Of a DNA stretch of 64,000 nucleotides, positions 24,092-36,197 are shown in pieces. The DNA comes from Ulva prolifera (Eukaryota > Chlorophyta > Ulvophyceae > Ulvales > Ulvaceae), in contig CM041196.1 in the NCBI GenBank assembly GCA_023078555.1, positions 8,629,985-8,693,984 on the forward strand, in the 5' to 3' direction. Every line of letters starts with the position of its first letter. Positions within the stretch are counted from its first letter, which is position 1. A model generated the notes under the pieces. That model did no database searches, was not told where the DNA came from, and saw only the letters and a list, made by a program, of their open reading frames with translations. The translations under genes and the position numbers were made by a program.

Positions 24092-24172
24092 CAGGTGCGC
24101 CGACGCCCGCGACACAAACTCTCGTTATATTTTCTAGACTGTTTCAACTCTGTAGCATTCGTTCGCTCAACC

Positions 24173-27100
24173 ATGGCTGACCCCGCTGCTTCCGGCGATG
24201 TCGAGACGTTCGCGTTTCAGGCAGAGATCAATCAGCTCCTGTCCCTGATCATCAATACATTTTACTCGAACAAAGAAATTTTCTTGCGCGAGTTGATCTC
24301 AAACTCTTCCGATGCCATTGACAAGATCCGTTTCCAGTCCTTGACCGACAAGTCTGTGCTGGAAGGGTGCGTGTTCTCGAACATATCATGACAGCAGGCT
24401 TCTGATGTGCTGTTACATCAGCATTCTCGCGGTAGATCTGAATAGCGCAAGATGATCACTGGCGTGAGTTTGGCTTCTCGTCGTTTGTCTCCGGGTTCCA
24501 GAAACATCTGCCATGCCCAGTTCGGTGAGACGTCATATCGTAGGCCCCAAACTTGTCCTTTCAGCTAGTCGCCGATGGTTTGTTTTGTTAATTGCGGCGG
24601 CAGGCCCATGTGTTTTTATCCTCGTTTGGCTCGGAATGTGTCGGGTTGTGCTGGTGTGGTTTTGAGACTTCCGTATGTGTGCACACTGATGGTCCCAGGC
24701 CGTTGCAGGAACCCAGAGCTGTTCATCCGCCTTATTCCCGACAAGGAAAACAAGACGCTGACCATTGTCGATTCCGGAATTGGCATGACCAAGTCTGATC
24801 TGATCAACAACCTGGGTACAATTGCCCGCTCCGGTACCAAGGCTTTCATGGAAGCCCTTTCCGCTGGCGCCGATGTTTCGATGATCGGACAGTTTGGCGT
24901 CGGCTTCTACTCTGCATACCTGGTCGCGGAGAAGGTGACGGTCGTCACCAAGCATAACGACGATGAGCAGTACGTGTGGGAGTCGCAGGCCGGCGGCTCT
25001 TTCACGGTCCGCCGTGATACCGAGGGAGAAGCCCTAGGCCGCGGGACCAAGTGCGACCCAACTATTTGCGTGTGATGACCGAATGTGATATTTTCTAGAT
25101 GCTTATGGTTTCCGTGTTTCTGTCGCCAGCCACTCTAGATGGCATGTTTGTATGCTGGTGTGGCGTCATGTTTTGGTACTATATAATACGGTGTACCACC
25201 TGGATCATCACGGCCTGGGTACGAATTATGACCTGAAGTGGGGTGTATTCATATGTGTTGGCACCATGGTTGCGCTGAACCATTTCCCAGATCAGTCATG
25301 TTCCAACACTGCCACCAACATGTAGCCACATCCGTATGGGCAATGGTGTAGTGTGCTATCTATCTTCATGCATGCATCTGCTTGGGACAACTATTGACAC
25401 GGTCAAAAAATTTGACCGTGTCAACAGTTGTTCCAAGCAAAGGCCAAATGAAGGATGAGCACGCTTAGATACTGAGTTCATGTGAACTTTGTAAAAGAGG
25501 TGTGGAATCAGCATGCCAAATGTACTGCAGCATAGTCGCATGTATGTATCTGCCAGAATTCAGTACTATGGATGGGGTTGTGCAGGCTGAGGTTGGTAAT
25601 CACTGCAATTTACTTTTTTTTTTACTTGACCAATGCACTCACCGATGCAGGATGATTCTCTTCCTGAAGGAGGATCAGCTTGAGTATCTGGAGGAGCGCC
25701 GGATTAAGGATCTCGTCAAGAAGCATTCCGAGTTCATTTCTTACCCAATTTCCCTTGAAGTAATCAAAACCGTGGAACGCGAGGTTGATGAAGAGGAGGA
25801 TGAGGAGGAGGAGAAAGAAGAGAAGGAGGGTGAGGCTGAGGAGGTGTCTGAAGACAAGCCGAAGGAGAAGAAGAAGGTGAAGGTGAGGTTCTTTCTGAGT
25901 ATTGTGTTTCCTTCAGAATCACATGGGTCCCGAATGGCGGCACAACTTATCATAGCTTGAACCGCAGTGTTTCCGTGTCCTGTATTTTTGTTTGTATGTA
26001 CAAAATGTCTGTAGCAGAAGTGTTCTTCCTTTGAGTGATGTTGTATGTGTTGCAGGAAGAGACTCGAGAGTGGGATTTGCTGAACAAGCAAAAGCCCATC
26101 TGGATGCGCAACCCTGATGAGGTCACAAAGGAAGAGTATGGAGCTTTCTACAAGTCTCTCACCAATGACTGGGAGGAGCACTTGTCCTGCAAGCATTTCT
26201 CTGTTGAGGGCCAGCTTGAGTTCAAGTCTGTGCTCTTTGTTCCCAAGCGGGCTCCATTTGATATGTTTGATCAACGCAAGAAGATCAACAACATCAAATT
26301 GTATGTGCGTCGGGTATTCATCATGGACAACTGTGAGGAGCTTGTTCCTGAATGGCTCTCGTTTGTCAAGGGCATTGTGGACTCAGAAGATCTTCCTCTG
26401 AACATCTCCCGTGAGACTTTGCAGCAAAACAAGATTCTCAAGGTGAGATGTCAATCTGCTGATGCATATGCAGCCTTTTCCCATTCACTGAAGTGCTATA
26501 GCAGCAGGTTTGCAGTGTGATGCTGACTTATCATGTTGTGCCATTTTGGGTCACATATACTTATAGAAGTTGTTGGTCTGTATGTCTGGCATGTACTCAA
26601 AGTAGCAGAATGTCTAGGTTTGCAAAGTGTGTCTTTGTTTGCACATTGTGAACGCGCACATACATTTGCTGATATAGCTCTGCATGTGTGGTACAGGTGA
26701 TTCGCAAGAACATAGTCAAGAAGTCAATTGAAATGTTCAATGAGATCGCTGAGAACAAGGATGATTACACCAAGTTTTACGAGTCTTTTGGCAAGAACAT
26801 CAAGCTCGGGATTCATGAGGACAGCCAGAATCGCCCGAAGTTGGCAGAACTGCTTCGCTTCCATTCTACTAAATCCGGAGATGAAGCAACCTCCTTGAAG
26901 GACTATGTCACCCGTATGAAGGAGGTGAGTACTGTCTATCACAGGTTGTGTATGTATGCTGTGATTCATCATGTGTTTCTGACGTGTTCCCTGTATTGAC
27001 CATCTTTATGCAACTGCTCACCAATTCCTTCTTCCCAGCACAGGCCACCATTCACTGAAATGTGTGCAGACCCAGAAAGTGATCTATTATATCACTGGGG

Positions 27101-27804
27101 AATCGCGGAAGGCTGTTGAAAACTCGCCATTCATCGAAAAGTTGAAGAGGAAGGGTCTTGAGGTCCTGTTCATGGTTGATCCAATTGATGAATATGCCGT
27201 TCAGCAACTGAAGGAATATGATGGCAAGAAGTTGGTCAGTGTGACAAAGGAAGGTTTGGAGATTGAGGAAGATGATGAGGAGAAGAAACGTAAGGAAGAA
27301 CTGAAGAGCAAGTTCGAAGAGTTGACACGTGTCATCAAAGACATCCTTGCAGACAAGGTCGAAAAAGTTGTCGTCTCAGACAGAATCGTGGATTCCCCAT
27401 GTGTTCTGGTTACTGGTGAGTATGGCTGGAGTGCTAACATGGAGAGAATCATGAAGGCCCAAGCACTTCGTGATAGCAGCATGAGCTCGTACATGAGTTC
27501 AAAGAAGACTCTCGAAATCAACCCAGAAAATGGCATTGTCGAAGAGTTGCGGAAGAGAAGTGAGGCAGATAAGTCTGACAAGACAGTTAAAGACTTGGTC
27601 CTTCTTTTGTTTGAGACTGCACTGCTGTCATCTGGATTTAGTCTGGATGAGCCTGCGACATTCGCTAGCCGCATCCATCGCATGATCAAGCTGGGATTGA
27701 TGATTGATGAGGATGATGAGGAAGAGGGTGCTGAAGAAGATGCAGACATGCCTCCTCTCGAGGAAGGTATTGATCAGGGTTCTCGAATGGAAGAGTTGGA
27801 TTAG
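24173..27804 (+). CDS. HSP90: Cytosolic HSP90 chaperone
   Basis: Six exons (24173..24366, 24709..25050, 25651..25882, 26056..26442, 26697..26924, 27070..27804) join in phase to 705 aa, the usual length for cytosolic HSP90. The N-terminal ATPase domain shows [40 protein letters not shown] and [17 protein letters not shown]. An acidic linker ([13 protein letters not shown]) follows exon 3's [20 protein letters not shown]. The middle domain has [38 protein letters not shown] and [17 protein letters not shown]. The C-terminus is RMEELD, a variant of the usual MEEVD that TPR co-chaperones bind. There is no signal peptide or KDEL, so it is not the ER or plastid form. A heat-shock-type promoter precedes it. 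A TGTAA motif, the chlorophyte poly(A) signal, lies 64 bp after the stop. Confidence 0.97.
25381..25437. repeat. 27-bp near-perfect inverted repeat (hairpin) in HSP90 intron 2
   Basis: The arms 25381-25407 and 25411-25437 are reverse complements at 25 of 27 positions, separated by only AAA. The inner arm reads TTGACACGGTCAAA and its complement. It sits in the 600-bp second intron of HSP90 (25051-25650). Such a structure could be a foldback/MITE remnant, a small-RNA hairpin or a cruciform-forming site. No flanking target duplication was identified. Confidence 0.9.
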
Positions 27805-28572
27805 TTCCCATACCTCTTCACAATTATAACCTGTTGAAGGTCGAATGATTTTGTCCAAAGGCCATACTGTAACATTCATGGAAGTCAAGTGGAAATATAT
27901 CATTACAAAAATCGACATGTGAAGGTGAAATAATAAAAATGCCGGCAATACTGTTGTCTACTCCACTCTATAGCAAGTCTGTGACAAAAATATTTGCATG
28001 CGACATATGCTTAATGAACTAGTGTATGGTTTGAAAACTTTTTGCACAAGAGAAACATGTTTAAACCTACACTCCCTCCAATAAGCTACATTCCCTAAAC
28101 CACTAACATTTGTGTTGCATCATATACTACTCGTGACACGTACATATCTATATCATGTTACATAAACTTTGTGCTCAGACAAACCCCATTTCATTGATGT
28201 CGTTGCAAGTCATTGATAAAGACCTGGCAAAACATTTCAGTAACAATTCTGACAATATGCATCACAGGTTGTGTTCTTAACTCTCGAGACTGTACAAAAT
28301 CACACGCTCAAATTGCCAACGGGGCAGGGAGCTAACACTGTTTTTGTCCGTCACTGTATGCATGCACCCAACCACAATCCATGTTGCCGCATGCATGATC
28401 GTCCATTGCTACATCATTCATGTGGTGGGAAGATCGTTCATGAATATATTACATGAAGCACGCGACATTTTCACAACACTCTCCTGTCACCGTAAACTAT
28501 CCACAACAGTGAAACAAGCAACTGCTGTGCACTCACCCCGTCAATGCTCAGAATGGTCTGTTAGGTAGTCAA
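27805..28572. other. Convergent 3' gap, HSP90 / EDR2_C gene
   Basis: No gene is supported. This AT-rich stretch lies between HSP90 (+) and the EDR2_C gene (-), both pointing toward it, and should hold their 3' UTRs. Confidence 0.5.
27868..27872 (+). terminator. Putative poly(A) signal of HSP90 (TGTAA)
   Basis: TGTAA is the usual polyadenylation signal of chlorophyte algae; this copy lies 64 bp after the HSP90 stop codon. A five-base motif occurs often by chance. Confidence 0.4.
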
Positions 28573-30316
28573 TTATTGCAACCGCACTGCACTGCTCCGA
28601 CCTACATTGGAACCAAAAGCCAGGTCCACACTGCCCCTAGCTGTGAGACTACTGCGGGCGCTCACAAAAGACCCATGGGGCGAGCCTGTGGAGATTGGGT
28701 AGTGCTGCACTGCTTTGGTATGCATTTGTGCACTGCCTGCTGGTGAAACTCCTTCAGCACTGACTCGGCTGACAGGCACATCCAAAAGGGCACCTTGATC
28801 TGTAGGTAAGGGATGCACGCCAGTGTCGATGCTCAGAGCACCATCTGCCAGTGCCGCTCGGACATCCTCAGCGTCTGCTGCCCCATCTGGACCTTCAAGA
28901 GCTCCGCCGTCCTCTGGCATGTGTTTCAAAAGAGCTGGCACTGGGAATGGCTTGACCTGAGTGAAGTCCCAATGATATCCCCGCAATCCTGCCAGTAACA
29001 CTTCCGGCAAGTCCGTGTCTGTTCGCCCTTCAAGGCACCAACCATGATCCCAGACAGCTGGTTGCAACCTGTCGATGAACCCTTCCATGCCCTACAAGAG
29101 AAGTAAGATTCTGTGATGTGCTGGCCCTGACCACACATATGAAAGGCGTTCAGGAGTATTGTCAGAACGGACCTTCCGCGCAACATAGGAAAAGCTATGG
29201 AGGTCCACATCGATTTCGAGGTAGTTTTCGCCTCTGTAAAAGCGCTGCTGTGGGCGTGTCAATACAGGTTTCGCATTGTACGTGTTTAGCAACCGCAGCT
29301 CTGTCCGCGAAATCTTTCCAGAATCAAACCACTCTTGAGGATTTGCTACCTGTATGAAGTGTATTGGTCATGTGCATGCCGTGTTACAATGACTCCCGGT
29401 CATACATTCAGGACAGTGACCAAAGTGATGTCATGGTGGGTAGATGCACCTGCGCAATCATCTTGACGAGCTGCCTTGCACCTGCACTGGCGGCTGTCGG
29501 GTGATCAGTCTGTGCCGCCAGCTTTTGCAGCATCTCAAGGGCCTGTGTACACATAAATCAGTGAGCCACAAACCATTCACAATCAAGTTCACATGAATTT
29601 GGGGATGCACATGTCCAAACAAAACACAAATGAGGAAGAAGCTGTACCTGTGGTGTGTGGAACGTGGCTGGGTCGAAGCCTTGGGGGAGCCGAAAGTAGT
29701 AGATGAAGCTTACATTTGGTCCTTCCTGGGCTTGGAAGAATAGGCTAGCTGGGTACATTGGCATCAGCAGATGCATCACTAGAATAGGTGGAATGTTTGC
29801 CTGATCCAAAGACCGCCCATCTGATGCAGTGGCTGTGCCAGGTAATGGCGGGAGCGCTATCCGCCGCATGATGTGCCAATGCTTAGAATTGGTTGCGTAT
29901 AGATCTGCATTCCACAGTTCGTATATGGCTGCCTTTGATGGGGCCTTTGATTTGGTACGATTGTATCCCTTGCATCTCAAATTGAAGATAGCACTGTCGG
30001 CTTGATCAAATGAAAAAGGCGGCATTTTGGAGGCCTCTGAAATGTCACTTGGGACTCTTCGTAAGGTGGAGCAGCCGGGCTGCAGCTTGTGGACAGCAGA
30101 TGCAGGTAGTGCTGCCATGGTTGACTGACGTTGAGAAGCGGAAGGCATCAACGATGGAACACATGATGAGAATGCTGCTGTTGCCCCTGGGGAGGATGCC
30201 TCTAAGTCAAACTCCGATTGTACAGAAACACTGATGAAAGATTGATCTGAAGCGATGCTATCACCCGATGCGCCGAGCCAGCGGTGCACAACATCTTGCA
30301 CCTGCAGATGCATCAC
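28573..30316 (-). CDS. EDR2_C (DUF1336) domain protein, ENHANCED DISEASE RESISTANCE 2-like
   Basis: Minus-strand exons fall in order: 30316 to about 29651, a short exon near 29540..29455, about 29350..29175, and 29093..28573. Domain landmarks match the C-terminal domain of plant EDR2-like proteins. They are [17 protein letters not shown] early on, [40 protein letters not shown], then [20 protein letters not shown], and [21 protein letters not shown] Ser/Ala/Gly-rich C-terminal tail follows [18 protein letters not shown]. Plant EDR2 is a lipid-binding, membrane-associated regulator that usually carries PH and START domains in front of this one. I see neither here, so this may be a stand-alone EDR2_C protein or the N-terminal exons are missed upstream. 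The start is therefore uncertain. A G-rich tract lies ~50 bp upstream. Confidence 0.75.
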
Positions 30317-30363
30317 TGATTAGCAGCTAGCCAAGGTCAGGGGCTAAGCAAATTTTGGTAACA

Positions 30364-30400
30364 GGGAGGGGGGGAGGGGGGAAGGGGGGGGGGGGAAGGG
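30364..30400. repeat. G-rich low-complexity tract
   Basis: Almost pure guanine with a few adenines over ~37 bp, including a run of at least twelve G. It lies just upstream of the putative EDR2_C start. It could form a G-quadruplex on the plus strand, or mark a slippage-prone microsatellite. Confidence 0.85.
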
Positions 30401-32216
30401 AACAACGAACCCAAGCCGAGTTCCTTCTCTCAATGTTCCCTGACTGGTGGCCATGACCGGCATTCCTATCAGTCACATCTGCAAATCGAATTCATACTGT
30501 TGGGAAGGGCGATGTAAACTGTTTCTACAGAGGAAGCCCTGTCATGTTGTCTAGTTGATGGGACATGCGCCACCTCACATCAGTGTGGAGCGGACCTGCC
30601 AGCACAGGGCTCTTTTGAGGACCCGCCGAGGAGTCTGCACAGCACCGTCTTCATTAACAACACACTCCGTTTGAAATATGATCACCTCTTCAGCTGTTGG
30701 GGCTAACAAGTCGCTGGACGTGTACAATGGCTACAGTGGCCCACAGCATAACGTTGGTAAGTAATCTGCTCATACACGACGTGGATAGCCAACGAGTATT
30801 TGGATACATCCAGAAAAACATGGAATTTTTGCACAATCTTTGGCTCTATTGCACGATAGCTTAAGTGGCATCACGACGTCAATGCATTGAGCGAAGCAGT
30901 AAATGGATGCCCTTGAAATCATCACGCATCAAGTAACGATGTCAGAAAAAGGCATACTTATAGGCAATGATAGCTTGTGCTTCTTCCTCTTGTGGGCGCT
31001 GCTGCAGCACAGACAATTGCCCATACCTCAGTTCTCCTGGAGTCTCTGCGCACGACAGCGTATACACCACAGGAACGCGACGGCTTCTTATAAACCACGC
31101 CAGCAACTATAGGCTCCTTATATTGACGACAAACGCCCTGGAGTGGCTCAATACGCGTAAATTCTACCCTGCGAGGAAAGTAGTTCGAAGCGTAGTCCTT
31201 CCATGGAGCCCCCCGCAGCAAACAGTGACATCAAATCAGTTTGTCACAAGAGCGCCACGGCCATCAATTTATGTGTGCGTGTCGAATGGCACTGGCTGCC
31301 GAACAGCACGCTCTCTGTGGTTTCATGCTACGTACGACTTGGGCGCGGTATCAGGAATCAGACGCCCTTGCACCAATACAGTATATGCATAATCGAGCCG
31401 ACGACGTCGTGTCTTGCAGGTGTCGTCAGCTCTGTGTTCGCATCTGTGTTGTCCTTGAGGGCAGTCGAGCCCCGATCCGCGAACCTGAGACGCTTGGCTC
31501 CGCAGAGTCGGAGGTGGGAGGTCGCTAAAGGCGTCACGCGCGCGCGGTCCATGCATCGTTTGCACGTTCGCACAGGTGCCATATGGCACAGCTGCGCTTG
31601 ACCCGATGTCGTAGCAATCCTGGTTTTTGCAACGCCGAGGTGATTTTGTATGGTTTTCTGTGAGCCAACACTCAGAACTGGATGCTTTGGGTTTGTGCTG
31701 TGCCTGCGTGCACATTCGATCCACTGAACTGTGTTATACTGTACGCACTCGGCCCAGTGGTCCAAGTCGGGCCGTCTCTACCTTCCTGTGCGACAGCACG
31801 AGTCTGTAGGGCAGGTTCAAGCAAGCGTGGAACCCCTGTCAATATTTAGGCCATGTCTCAACGCAGCGGGCATGCAACAGATCACAGTATCAGATTTGGG
31901 TGAACGTTTACCACGTGCAGCCGAGACCTGCCTTCACGTTGTCATACTGATGCGCGAGACTCTCTGCTTGCAACGTTGATGCACTGCTGTGCAACTGTGC
32001 TTGTCTGGCACTTCACGTCACGGTACATAGGTGCGACATTTGCCAGCCGTTGGTTGGGGTTGCAGACTGGCGGAGACGTGGCGGCACGACCGATTCTCTC
32101 GGAGAGGTGGGGTGGCTGGGTGGTAGCACTAATCAATCTCCCACGGCTGCTCGTGCGACATTACGGCGTGTAAATCACGCCATGCGGGCCGATATCTACC
32201 TATCATCTGTACACAT
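30401..32216. other. Gap without supported gene (EDR2_C / LRRC56-like)
   Basis: Several frames of 60-140 codons occur on both strands (for example 31203..31601 plus and 31765..31358 minus). None shows a domain, splice continuity or compositional support. It may hold the missing 5' exons of the EDR2_C gene and the promoter of the LRRC56-like gene. Confidence 0.4.
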
Positions 32217-33042
32217 TTGAGCCTCTTGAGAATGCCACAATGGATGTTGCAGGATGTGTCGTTCGGGCAGTTCTATCATTACCAGGTAATGCCAAAGCAC
32301 AGATCCCACCTTTGGGACAGATTATCTGTCATTGCTGGTGTTCAGTGTAGTCAGGTGCAATGTTGCGACTTTGATGCACTTCACCCATTCAAGCACAGTG
32401 TGGAGGAGGTTGCAATCTGTGGGACTTTAGGGAATCTTCGTTTCGCCGGTTCCGGTCTGCGTCTGGTGAGGGTGTGATTCTCTTTTCATAAAATGCTTCT
32501 GAACAATCCTTTGTGCAACGTCATGTTTGTCCTCATTGAAGACCATGTAGACCCTCGCAGCATGTGCGCTTGTAAGTGGTATGCATGCCATTGCCGCAGT
32601 GAACACTGCATTGTGTAAGTTGAGGACAGCAAGTGTTGCTCAGCCGCTCATGTGTGCGATTCAGGTATTGCATGTGTCATGTTGTGGGCTTCAAACTCTT
32701 GATGGACTGAACTGCATGCCTGCCCTAGAAGAGCTCTATGCATCCTTCAACCATATTTCATGCCTGGAGCCCCTGATGGATGCAGACCAGCTGCAAGTTC
32801 TGGACTTGGAAAGCAACAGCATTGTGGAACTTGAGCAGCTGGAATTCTTGACGACATGCCAGCATCTCGATGTCGTGTGCCTGCTGAGCAATCCTGTATG
32901 CAGCCAACAGAATCGTGGCTGCCCTGACCCCACGCTCGGTCACATTTGCACTGGTCTGTTGGGCAAGAGCCCGCCCAAAGAAACGACCCTAATGCAAGGC
33001 CTGTTACATCAGCCTTGGGCGGTGTGCCACAATCACATGTAA
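32217..33042 (+). CDS. LRRC56: Leucine-rich-repeat protein, LRRC56/ODA8-like (partial model)
   Basis: The core exon starts at the acceptor GATTCAG (~32665) and encodes consecutive LRRs: VLHVSCCGLQTLDGLNCMPA, LEELYASFNHISCLEPLMDA, LQVLDLESNSIVELEQLEFL, and CQHLDVVCLLSNPVCSQ. This series (Cys-Gly-Leu, then ELYxSxNxIS, LEVLDLExN, LxxNPVC) is that of LRRC56, whose Chlamydomonas orthologue ODA8 helps deliver outer dynein arms to flagella. An upstream exon ending RFAGSGLRL|GTGAGG (~32463) joins in phase 0 and contains LSVIAGVQCSQV, resembling the N-terminal LRRC56 region. The true start and the exons after 33 kb are not resolved; the stop at 33042 may be intronic. A ciliary role is inferred from the family. 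Confidence 0.6.
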
Positions 33043-36000
33043 AACATTCCAGTCAACACCAGTCATATAGAGTTGATGCCTGGACGTATGCGATGGGACA
33101 AACTTTGGTCATGCAGGCAGGTGCTTTCGCTTGCTTCACCAAGCTTGGTGGTCACGATCATTGTTTGGATGTTACCGAGGGCCCTGTGCTGCACGAGTCG
33201 TCTCAGGAGGAACACCAGCTGCTGACTTCAACTCTCCGCTGTCATTTTCAGACTGCGGAATCATCGGAAAAACATCCTGCGTGCGGAATTGGGTGTGAAA
33301 TTCCTGTTCTGTATTTACCCTGACGTGATCCGCATTTCCCAGAGCTGGCCCGCTGATGCGCTGAATGTCTATGCAGCTTCGACAACACACATTTGGACAT
33401 CGCCCCACCATTCACAAGGCGATGTATGCATGTAAATCTTGCAACGATTCAGAATTCAGTGAGCCCCACAGCGCAATCATCGCTACAAGCGCTATCCACT
33501 AGCAGCCCAGGTCAGGCTCGTCAAAGACCGCATCCAAGTACCTTGCTGCACCGGGTTCGTTGTGCTCAAGCGCCAGGTGTGTTCATGCACATGTGCCTTC
33601 ATATTAGCTTTGCAGTGGCGGCGGCAGCGTCCAAAGCGGCCATGTATACAGCCCATCGAGTTGACATCACTACTCCAGCCATCATACAGTGACCCGCACT
33701 CATGTAGGGCTGGGCGAGAGCGCACAAATTCCAGTCCACACAGCAAAGTGCATGCAAGGTAGCCCCACAAGCGCTCTACAATGGGGCAGACATCCGATCC
33801 GAGCTCTGGCTCAAGAGCTACATCGTATTAATGACGTTCTGTCCTGGAATCTGCGAATCGTGAAGTCATCTGAGAAACTGCAGCACATGGATCACCTCAT
33901 GGAATTGTTGGACACGTGGAGGCATGTTGAAGGCTGTCAGCAGATTGCCATGGTACAGGATGATACAGACTCGAATTGAATGTGTCGATGATGTGCTTCA
34001 AAGCAAACAGCATGGTGAACGTGTGCCAGTGCTGTTTTTTTGTCGCCCGTCAGCCAGACAATGCTGCTATGCGCATCTGACCATGAAATACTGGGGAAAT
34101 GGTGAGACGCAAACAAATATCCTGGACAGATTCTATGGCAAGGCCTATGCCATCGGTGTGGCGTCTCTGTATGGTCAGTCCATTGATCTGCAATCGTGTC
34201 TCCCATTGGTCATTCGGATACAAGAGAACTGAAGCGGGAGGTGTTTGGCAGGAAATCTAGGAGTTCAGATAGGTATTTATGTACAGAGGTTGTCCACCAA
34301 GGTGGCATCTGCAGGTGCCAGGTGGCTATTGCAGGTATGGTTGAGACGGCCGCATACCGACTTCCTGGCCAGCAAATGGAAGCAGATGGCTGGATTGAGT
34401 GGGGGGAAGTTCATAAGTCTAACGTGCTTGGAACACATTCAAACAATGAAACTGACAAAGCGATGAACCAACCGTGCATGCAGACAAAACGTGTGCACAA
34501 GAAGAAACATGTGCACAAGAAGAACAATGTGTGAAACAGGCTGTTCTAAAAGTACATGCATGTGCACATATCATGTGGCTAGGCGGTGTTCTATGGTCAC
34601 ATGCCCAAGCATTTCAGACCACCAAGCAGTGCTGTCACTAATTTCACCTTGCCCCTCCGCGTTGCGTGCAGATTGAATCATTTGTGTCGGCGACCAGACC
34701 ATATGAAGGATTGCATCGTATGATGATGATGACCATTGTGTGTGATGTGTATATGTTGCATGAAAGCAGACAAGACGGCCTTCGACCACCAGCCCGGCTC
34801 TCCTGTCCTGCACTGATACACGCATGATGCGTGCACTAGTTCATCTCAGATAGCATCTTGCGTACACACCAGGTCCACGTGCTGTATCACTGCTACACAT
34901 TGAGACCAAAGGCAGAAGGTTTGATGGTCCAAAGCAGTGCGGAGCGGTCTGCAAAGTATAACTTTTCCGCTTCGCTGTTCCGACTCGTTGGCGGACTCGG
35001 CAGAGAGCGAAACCATTATCAGGACGTCAATGCAGTGACTTGCAGTGACTTTATGTTTTAGTGCATCCGATAACCCTTTGAAATCACCGAGTTTTGTCGA
35101 CCACAGCGTCCGACACTTTGCAGGCATGGACCAATCTTCAGCGAGCGACACAACGGTATACACAGTGATCCAAACAGTCAGTACGTTGTGGTTCGATGAG
35201 GAGCGGTGTCAATAATTCGCGGTGACATGATGTGCGCATTGTACGCCACTTGTGCTGTGCACGTATTGCGCTGGGCGCAGTGCCGATGTGCACATGCGAC
35301 AACCACTGCACAGCTAAAGAATGTGTCAGCTAAAGCAAGCACTACCCGGTGAGGCTAACACGTCTCACAGGTAAGCAATCGCAGCTTTGAGTTATGGCTT
35401 GATCGATTCAAGTGTGAATGCATGAACGTGTGAGCGCCGCAAAGCGCCGATAGACACATCGCGGCCTGGTGGCAGCCCTGTGACTGACTTTCGTACACAT
35501 CGTGAGTTCAAAATGAGATATGTTAAACTTGGCATGCCAGAGGTGAACCAATACATTCATGACGCGGGTATCACCTACACCTGAACGATAGAATAAACAC
35601 GACACATCGCAACCGACCGAGCTATTGCACTTGCCCTTTAGGACAAGTTCAGGCTCCTGCCGATACGAAGCCCAGTCTTCAAGACTACATGGCTTGTCTG
35701 TGATGACGATAGCAAACGGCATTCAGCTAGACGCTTCAGATGCAGCACTCTCTCCAGTGTGAATATTGTGTTTGAGCAACGGGTGTTCAGACATTGGAAA
35801 CAAAACACAATGAAATTTGGTCTACCTGATGGATATGCTATGGTGCTGCTCGCAACAACCGTGGGTGCGTTTGTCCGAGTGAGCTTTGTCGCGTCAGGCT
35901 GATCCGATGCTCGTACCAAAGCGATCCTATCTTGGACGTTTGCAAACTATGGAAGCCGTTGCTAGCCAGGTCTCGTAGCTCATTTCGATGCCAACGCGAT

Positions 36001-36197
36001 TCGTGGTGGAGGATGATCATGTGTGGCGAGGTTGCGCTGGGATACAGCCTTTTATCAAACGTCGTCTGGACGAACTTGTTTTCGGGCAAGTTCTGGATTT
36101 CGCTACACTGTACGCTTCCGGGTTGGGAGCTCTCAACATAAAACGAATCCAAAAACGTCGCGGCCATAATGGATCCCTTGAACACAGGAGCCCTTGG
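33043..36197. other. Unresolved region between LRRC56-like and Kazal/protease genes
   Basis: Plus-strand frames at 33689..33979 (ALAQELHRINDVLSWNLRIV) and 33924..34232 may be downstream exons of the LRRC56-like gene. Minus-strand frames at 36171..35990 (MAATFLDSFYVESSQPGSVQ), about 35860..35640, and 35163..34846 (LSDALKHKVTASHCIDVLIM) look protein-like. They could form an unrecognised minus-strand gene. No family was identified and splice phases were not established. Confidence 0.3.

Noticed and set aside
34486..34530. Short tandem repeat of TGTGCACAAGAAGAA
   Set aside because: Only about two copies; too short to be a meaningful array or CRISPR.
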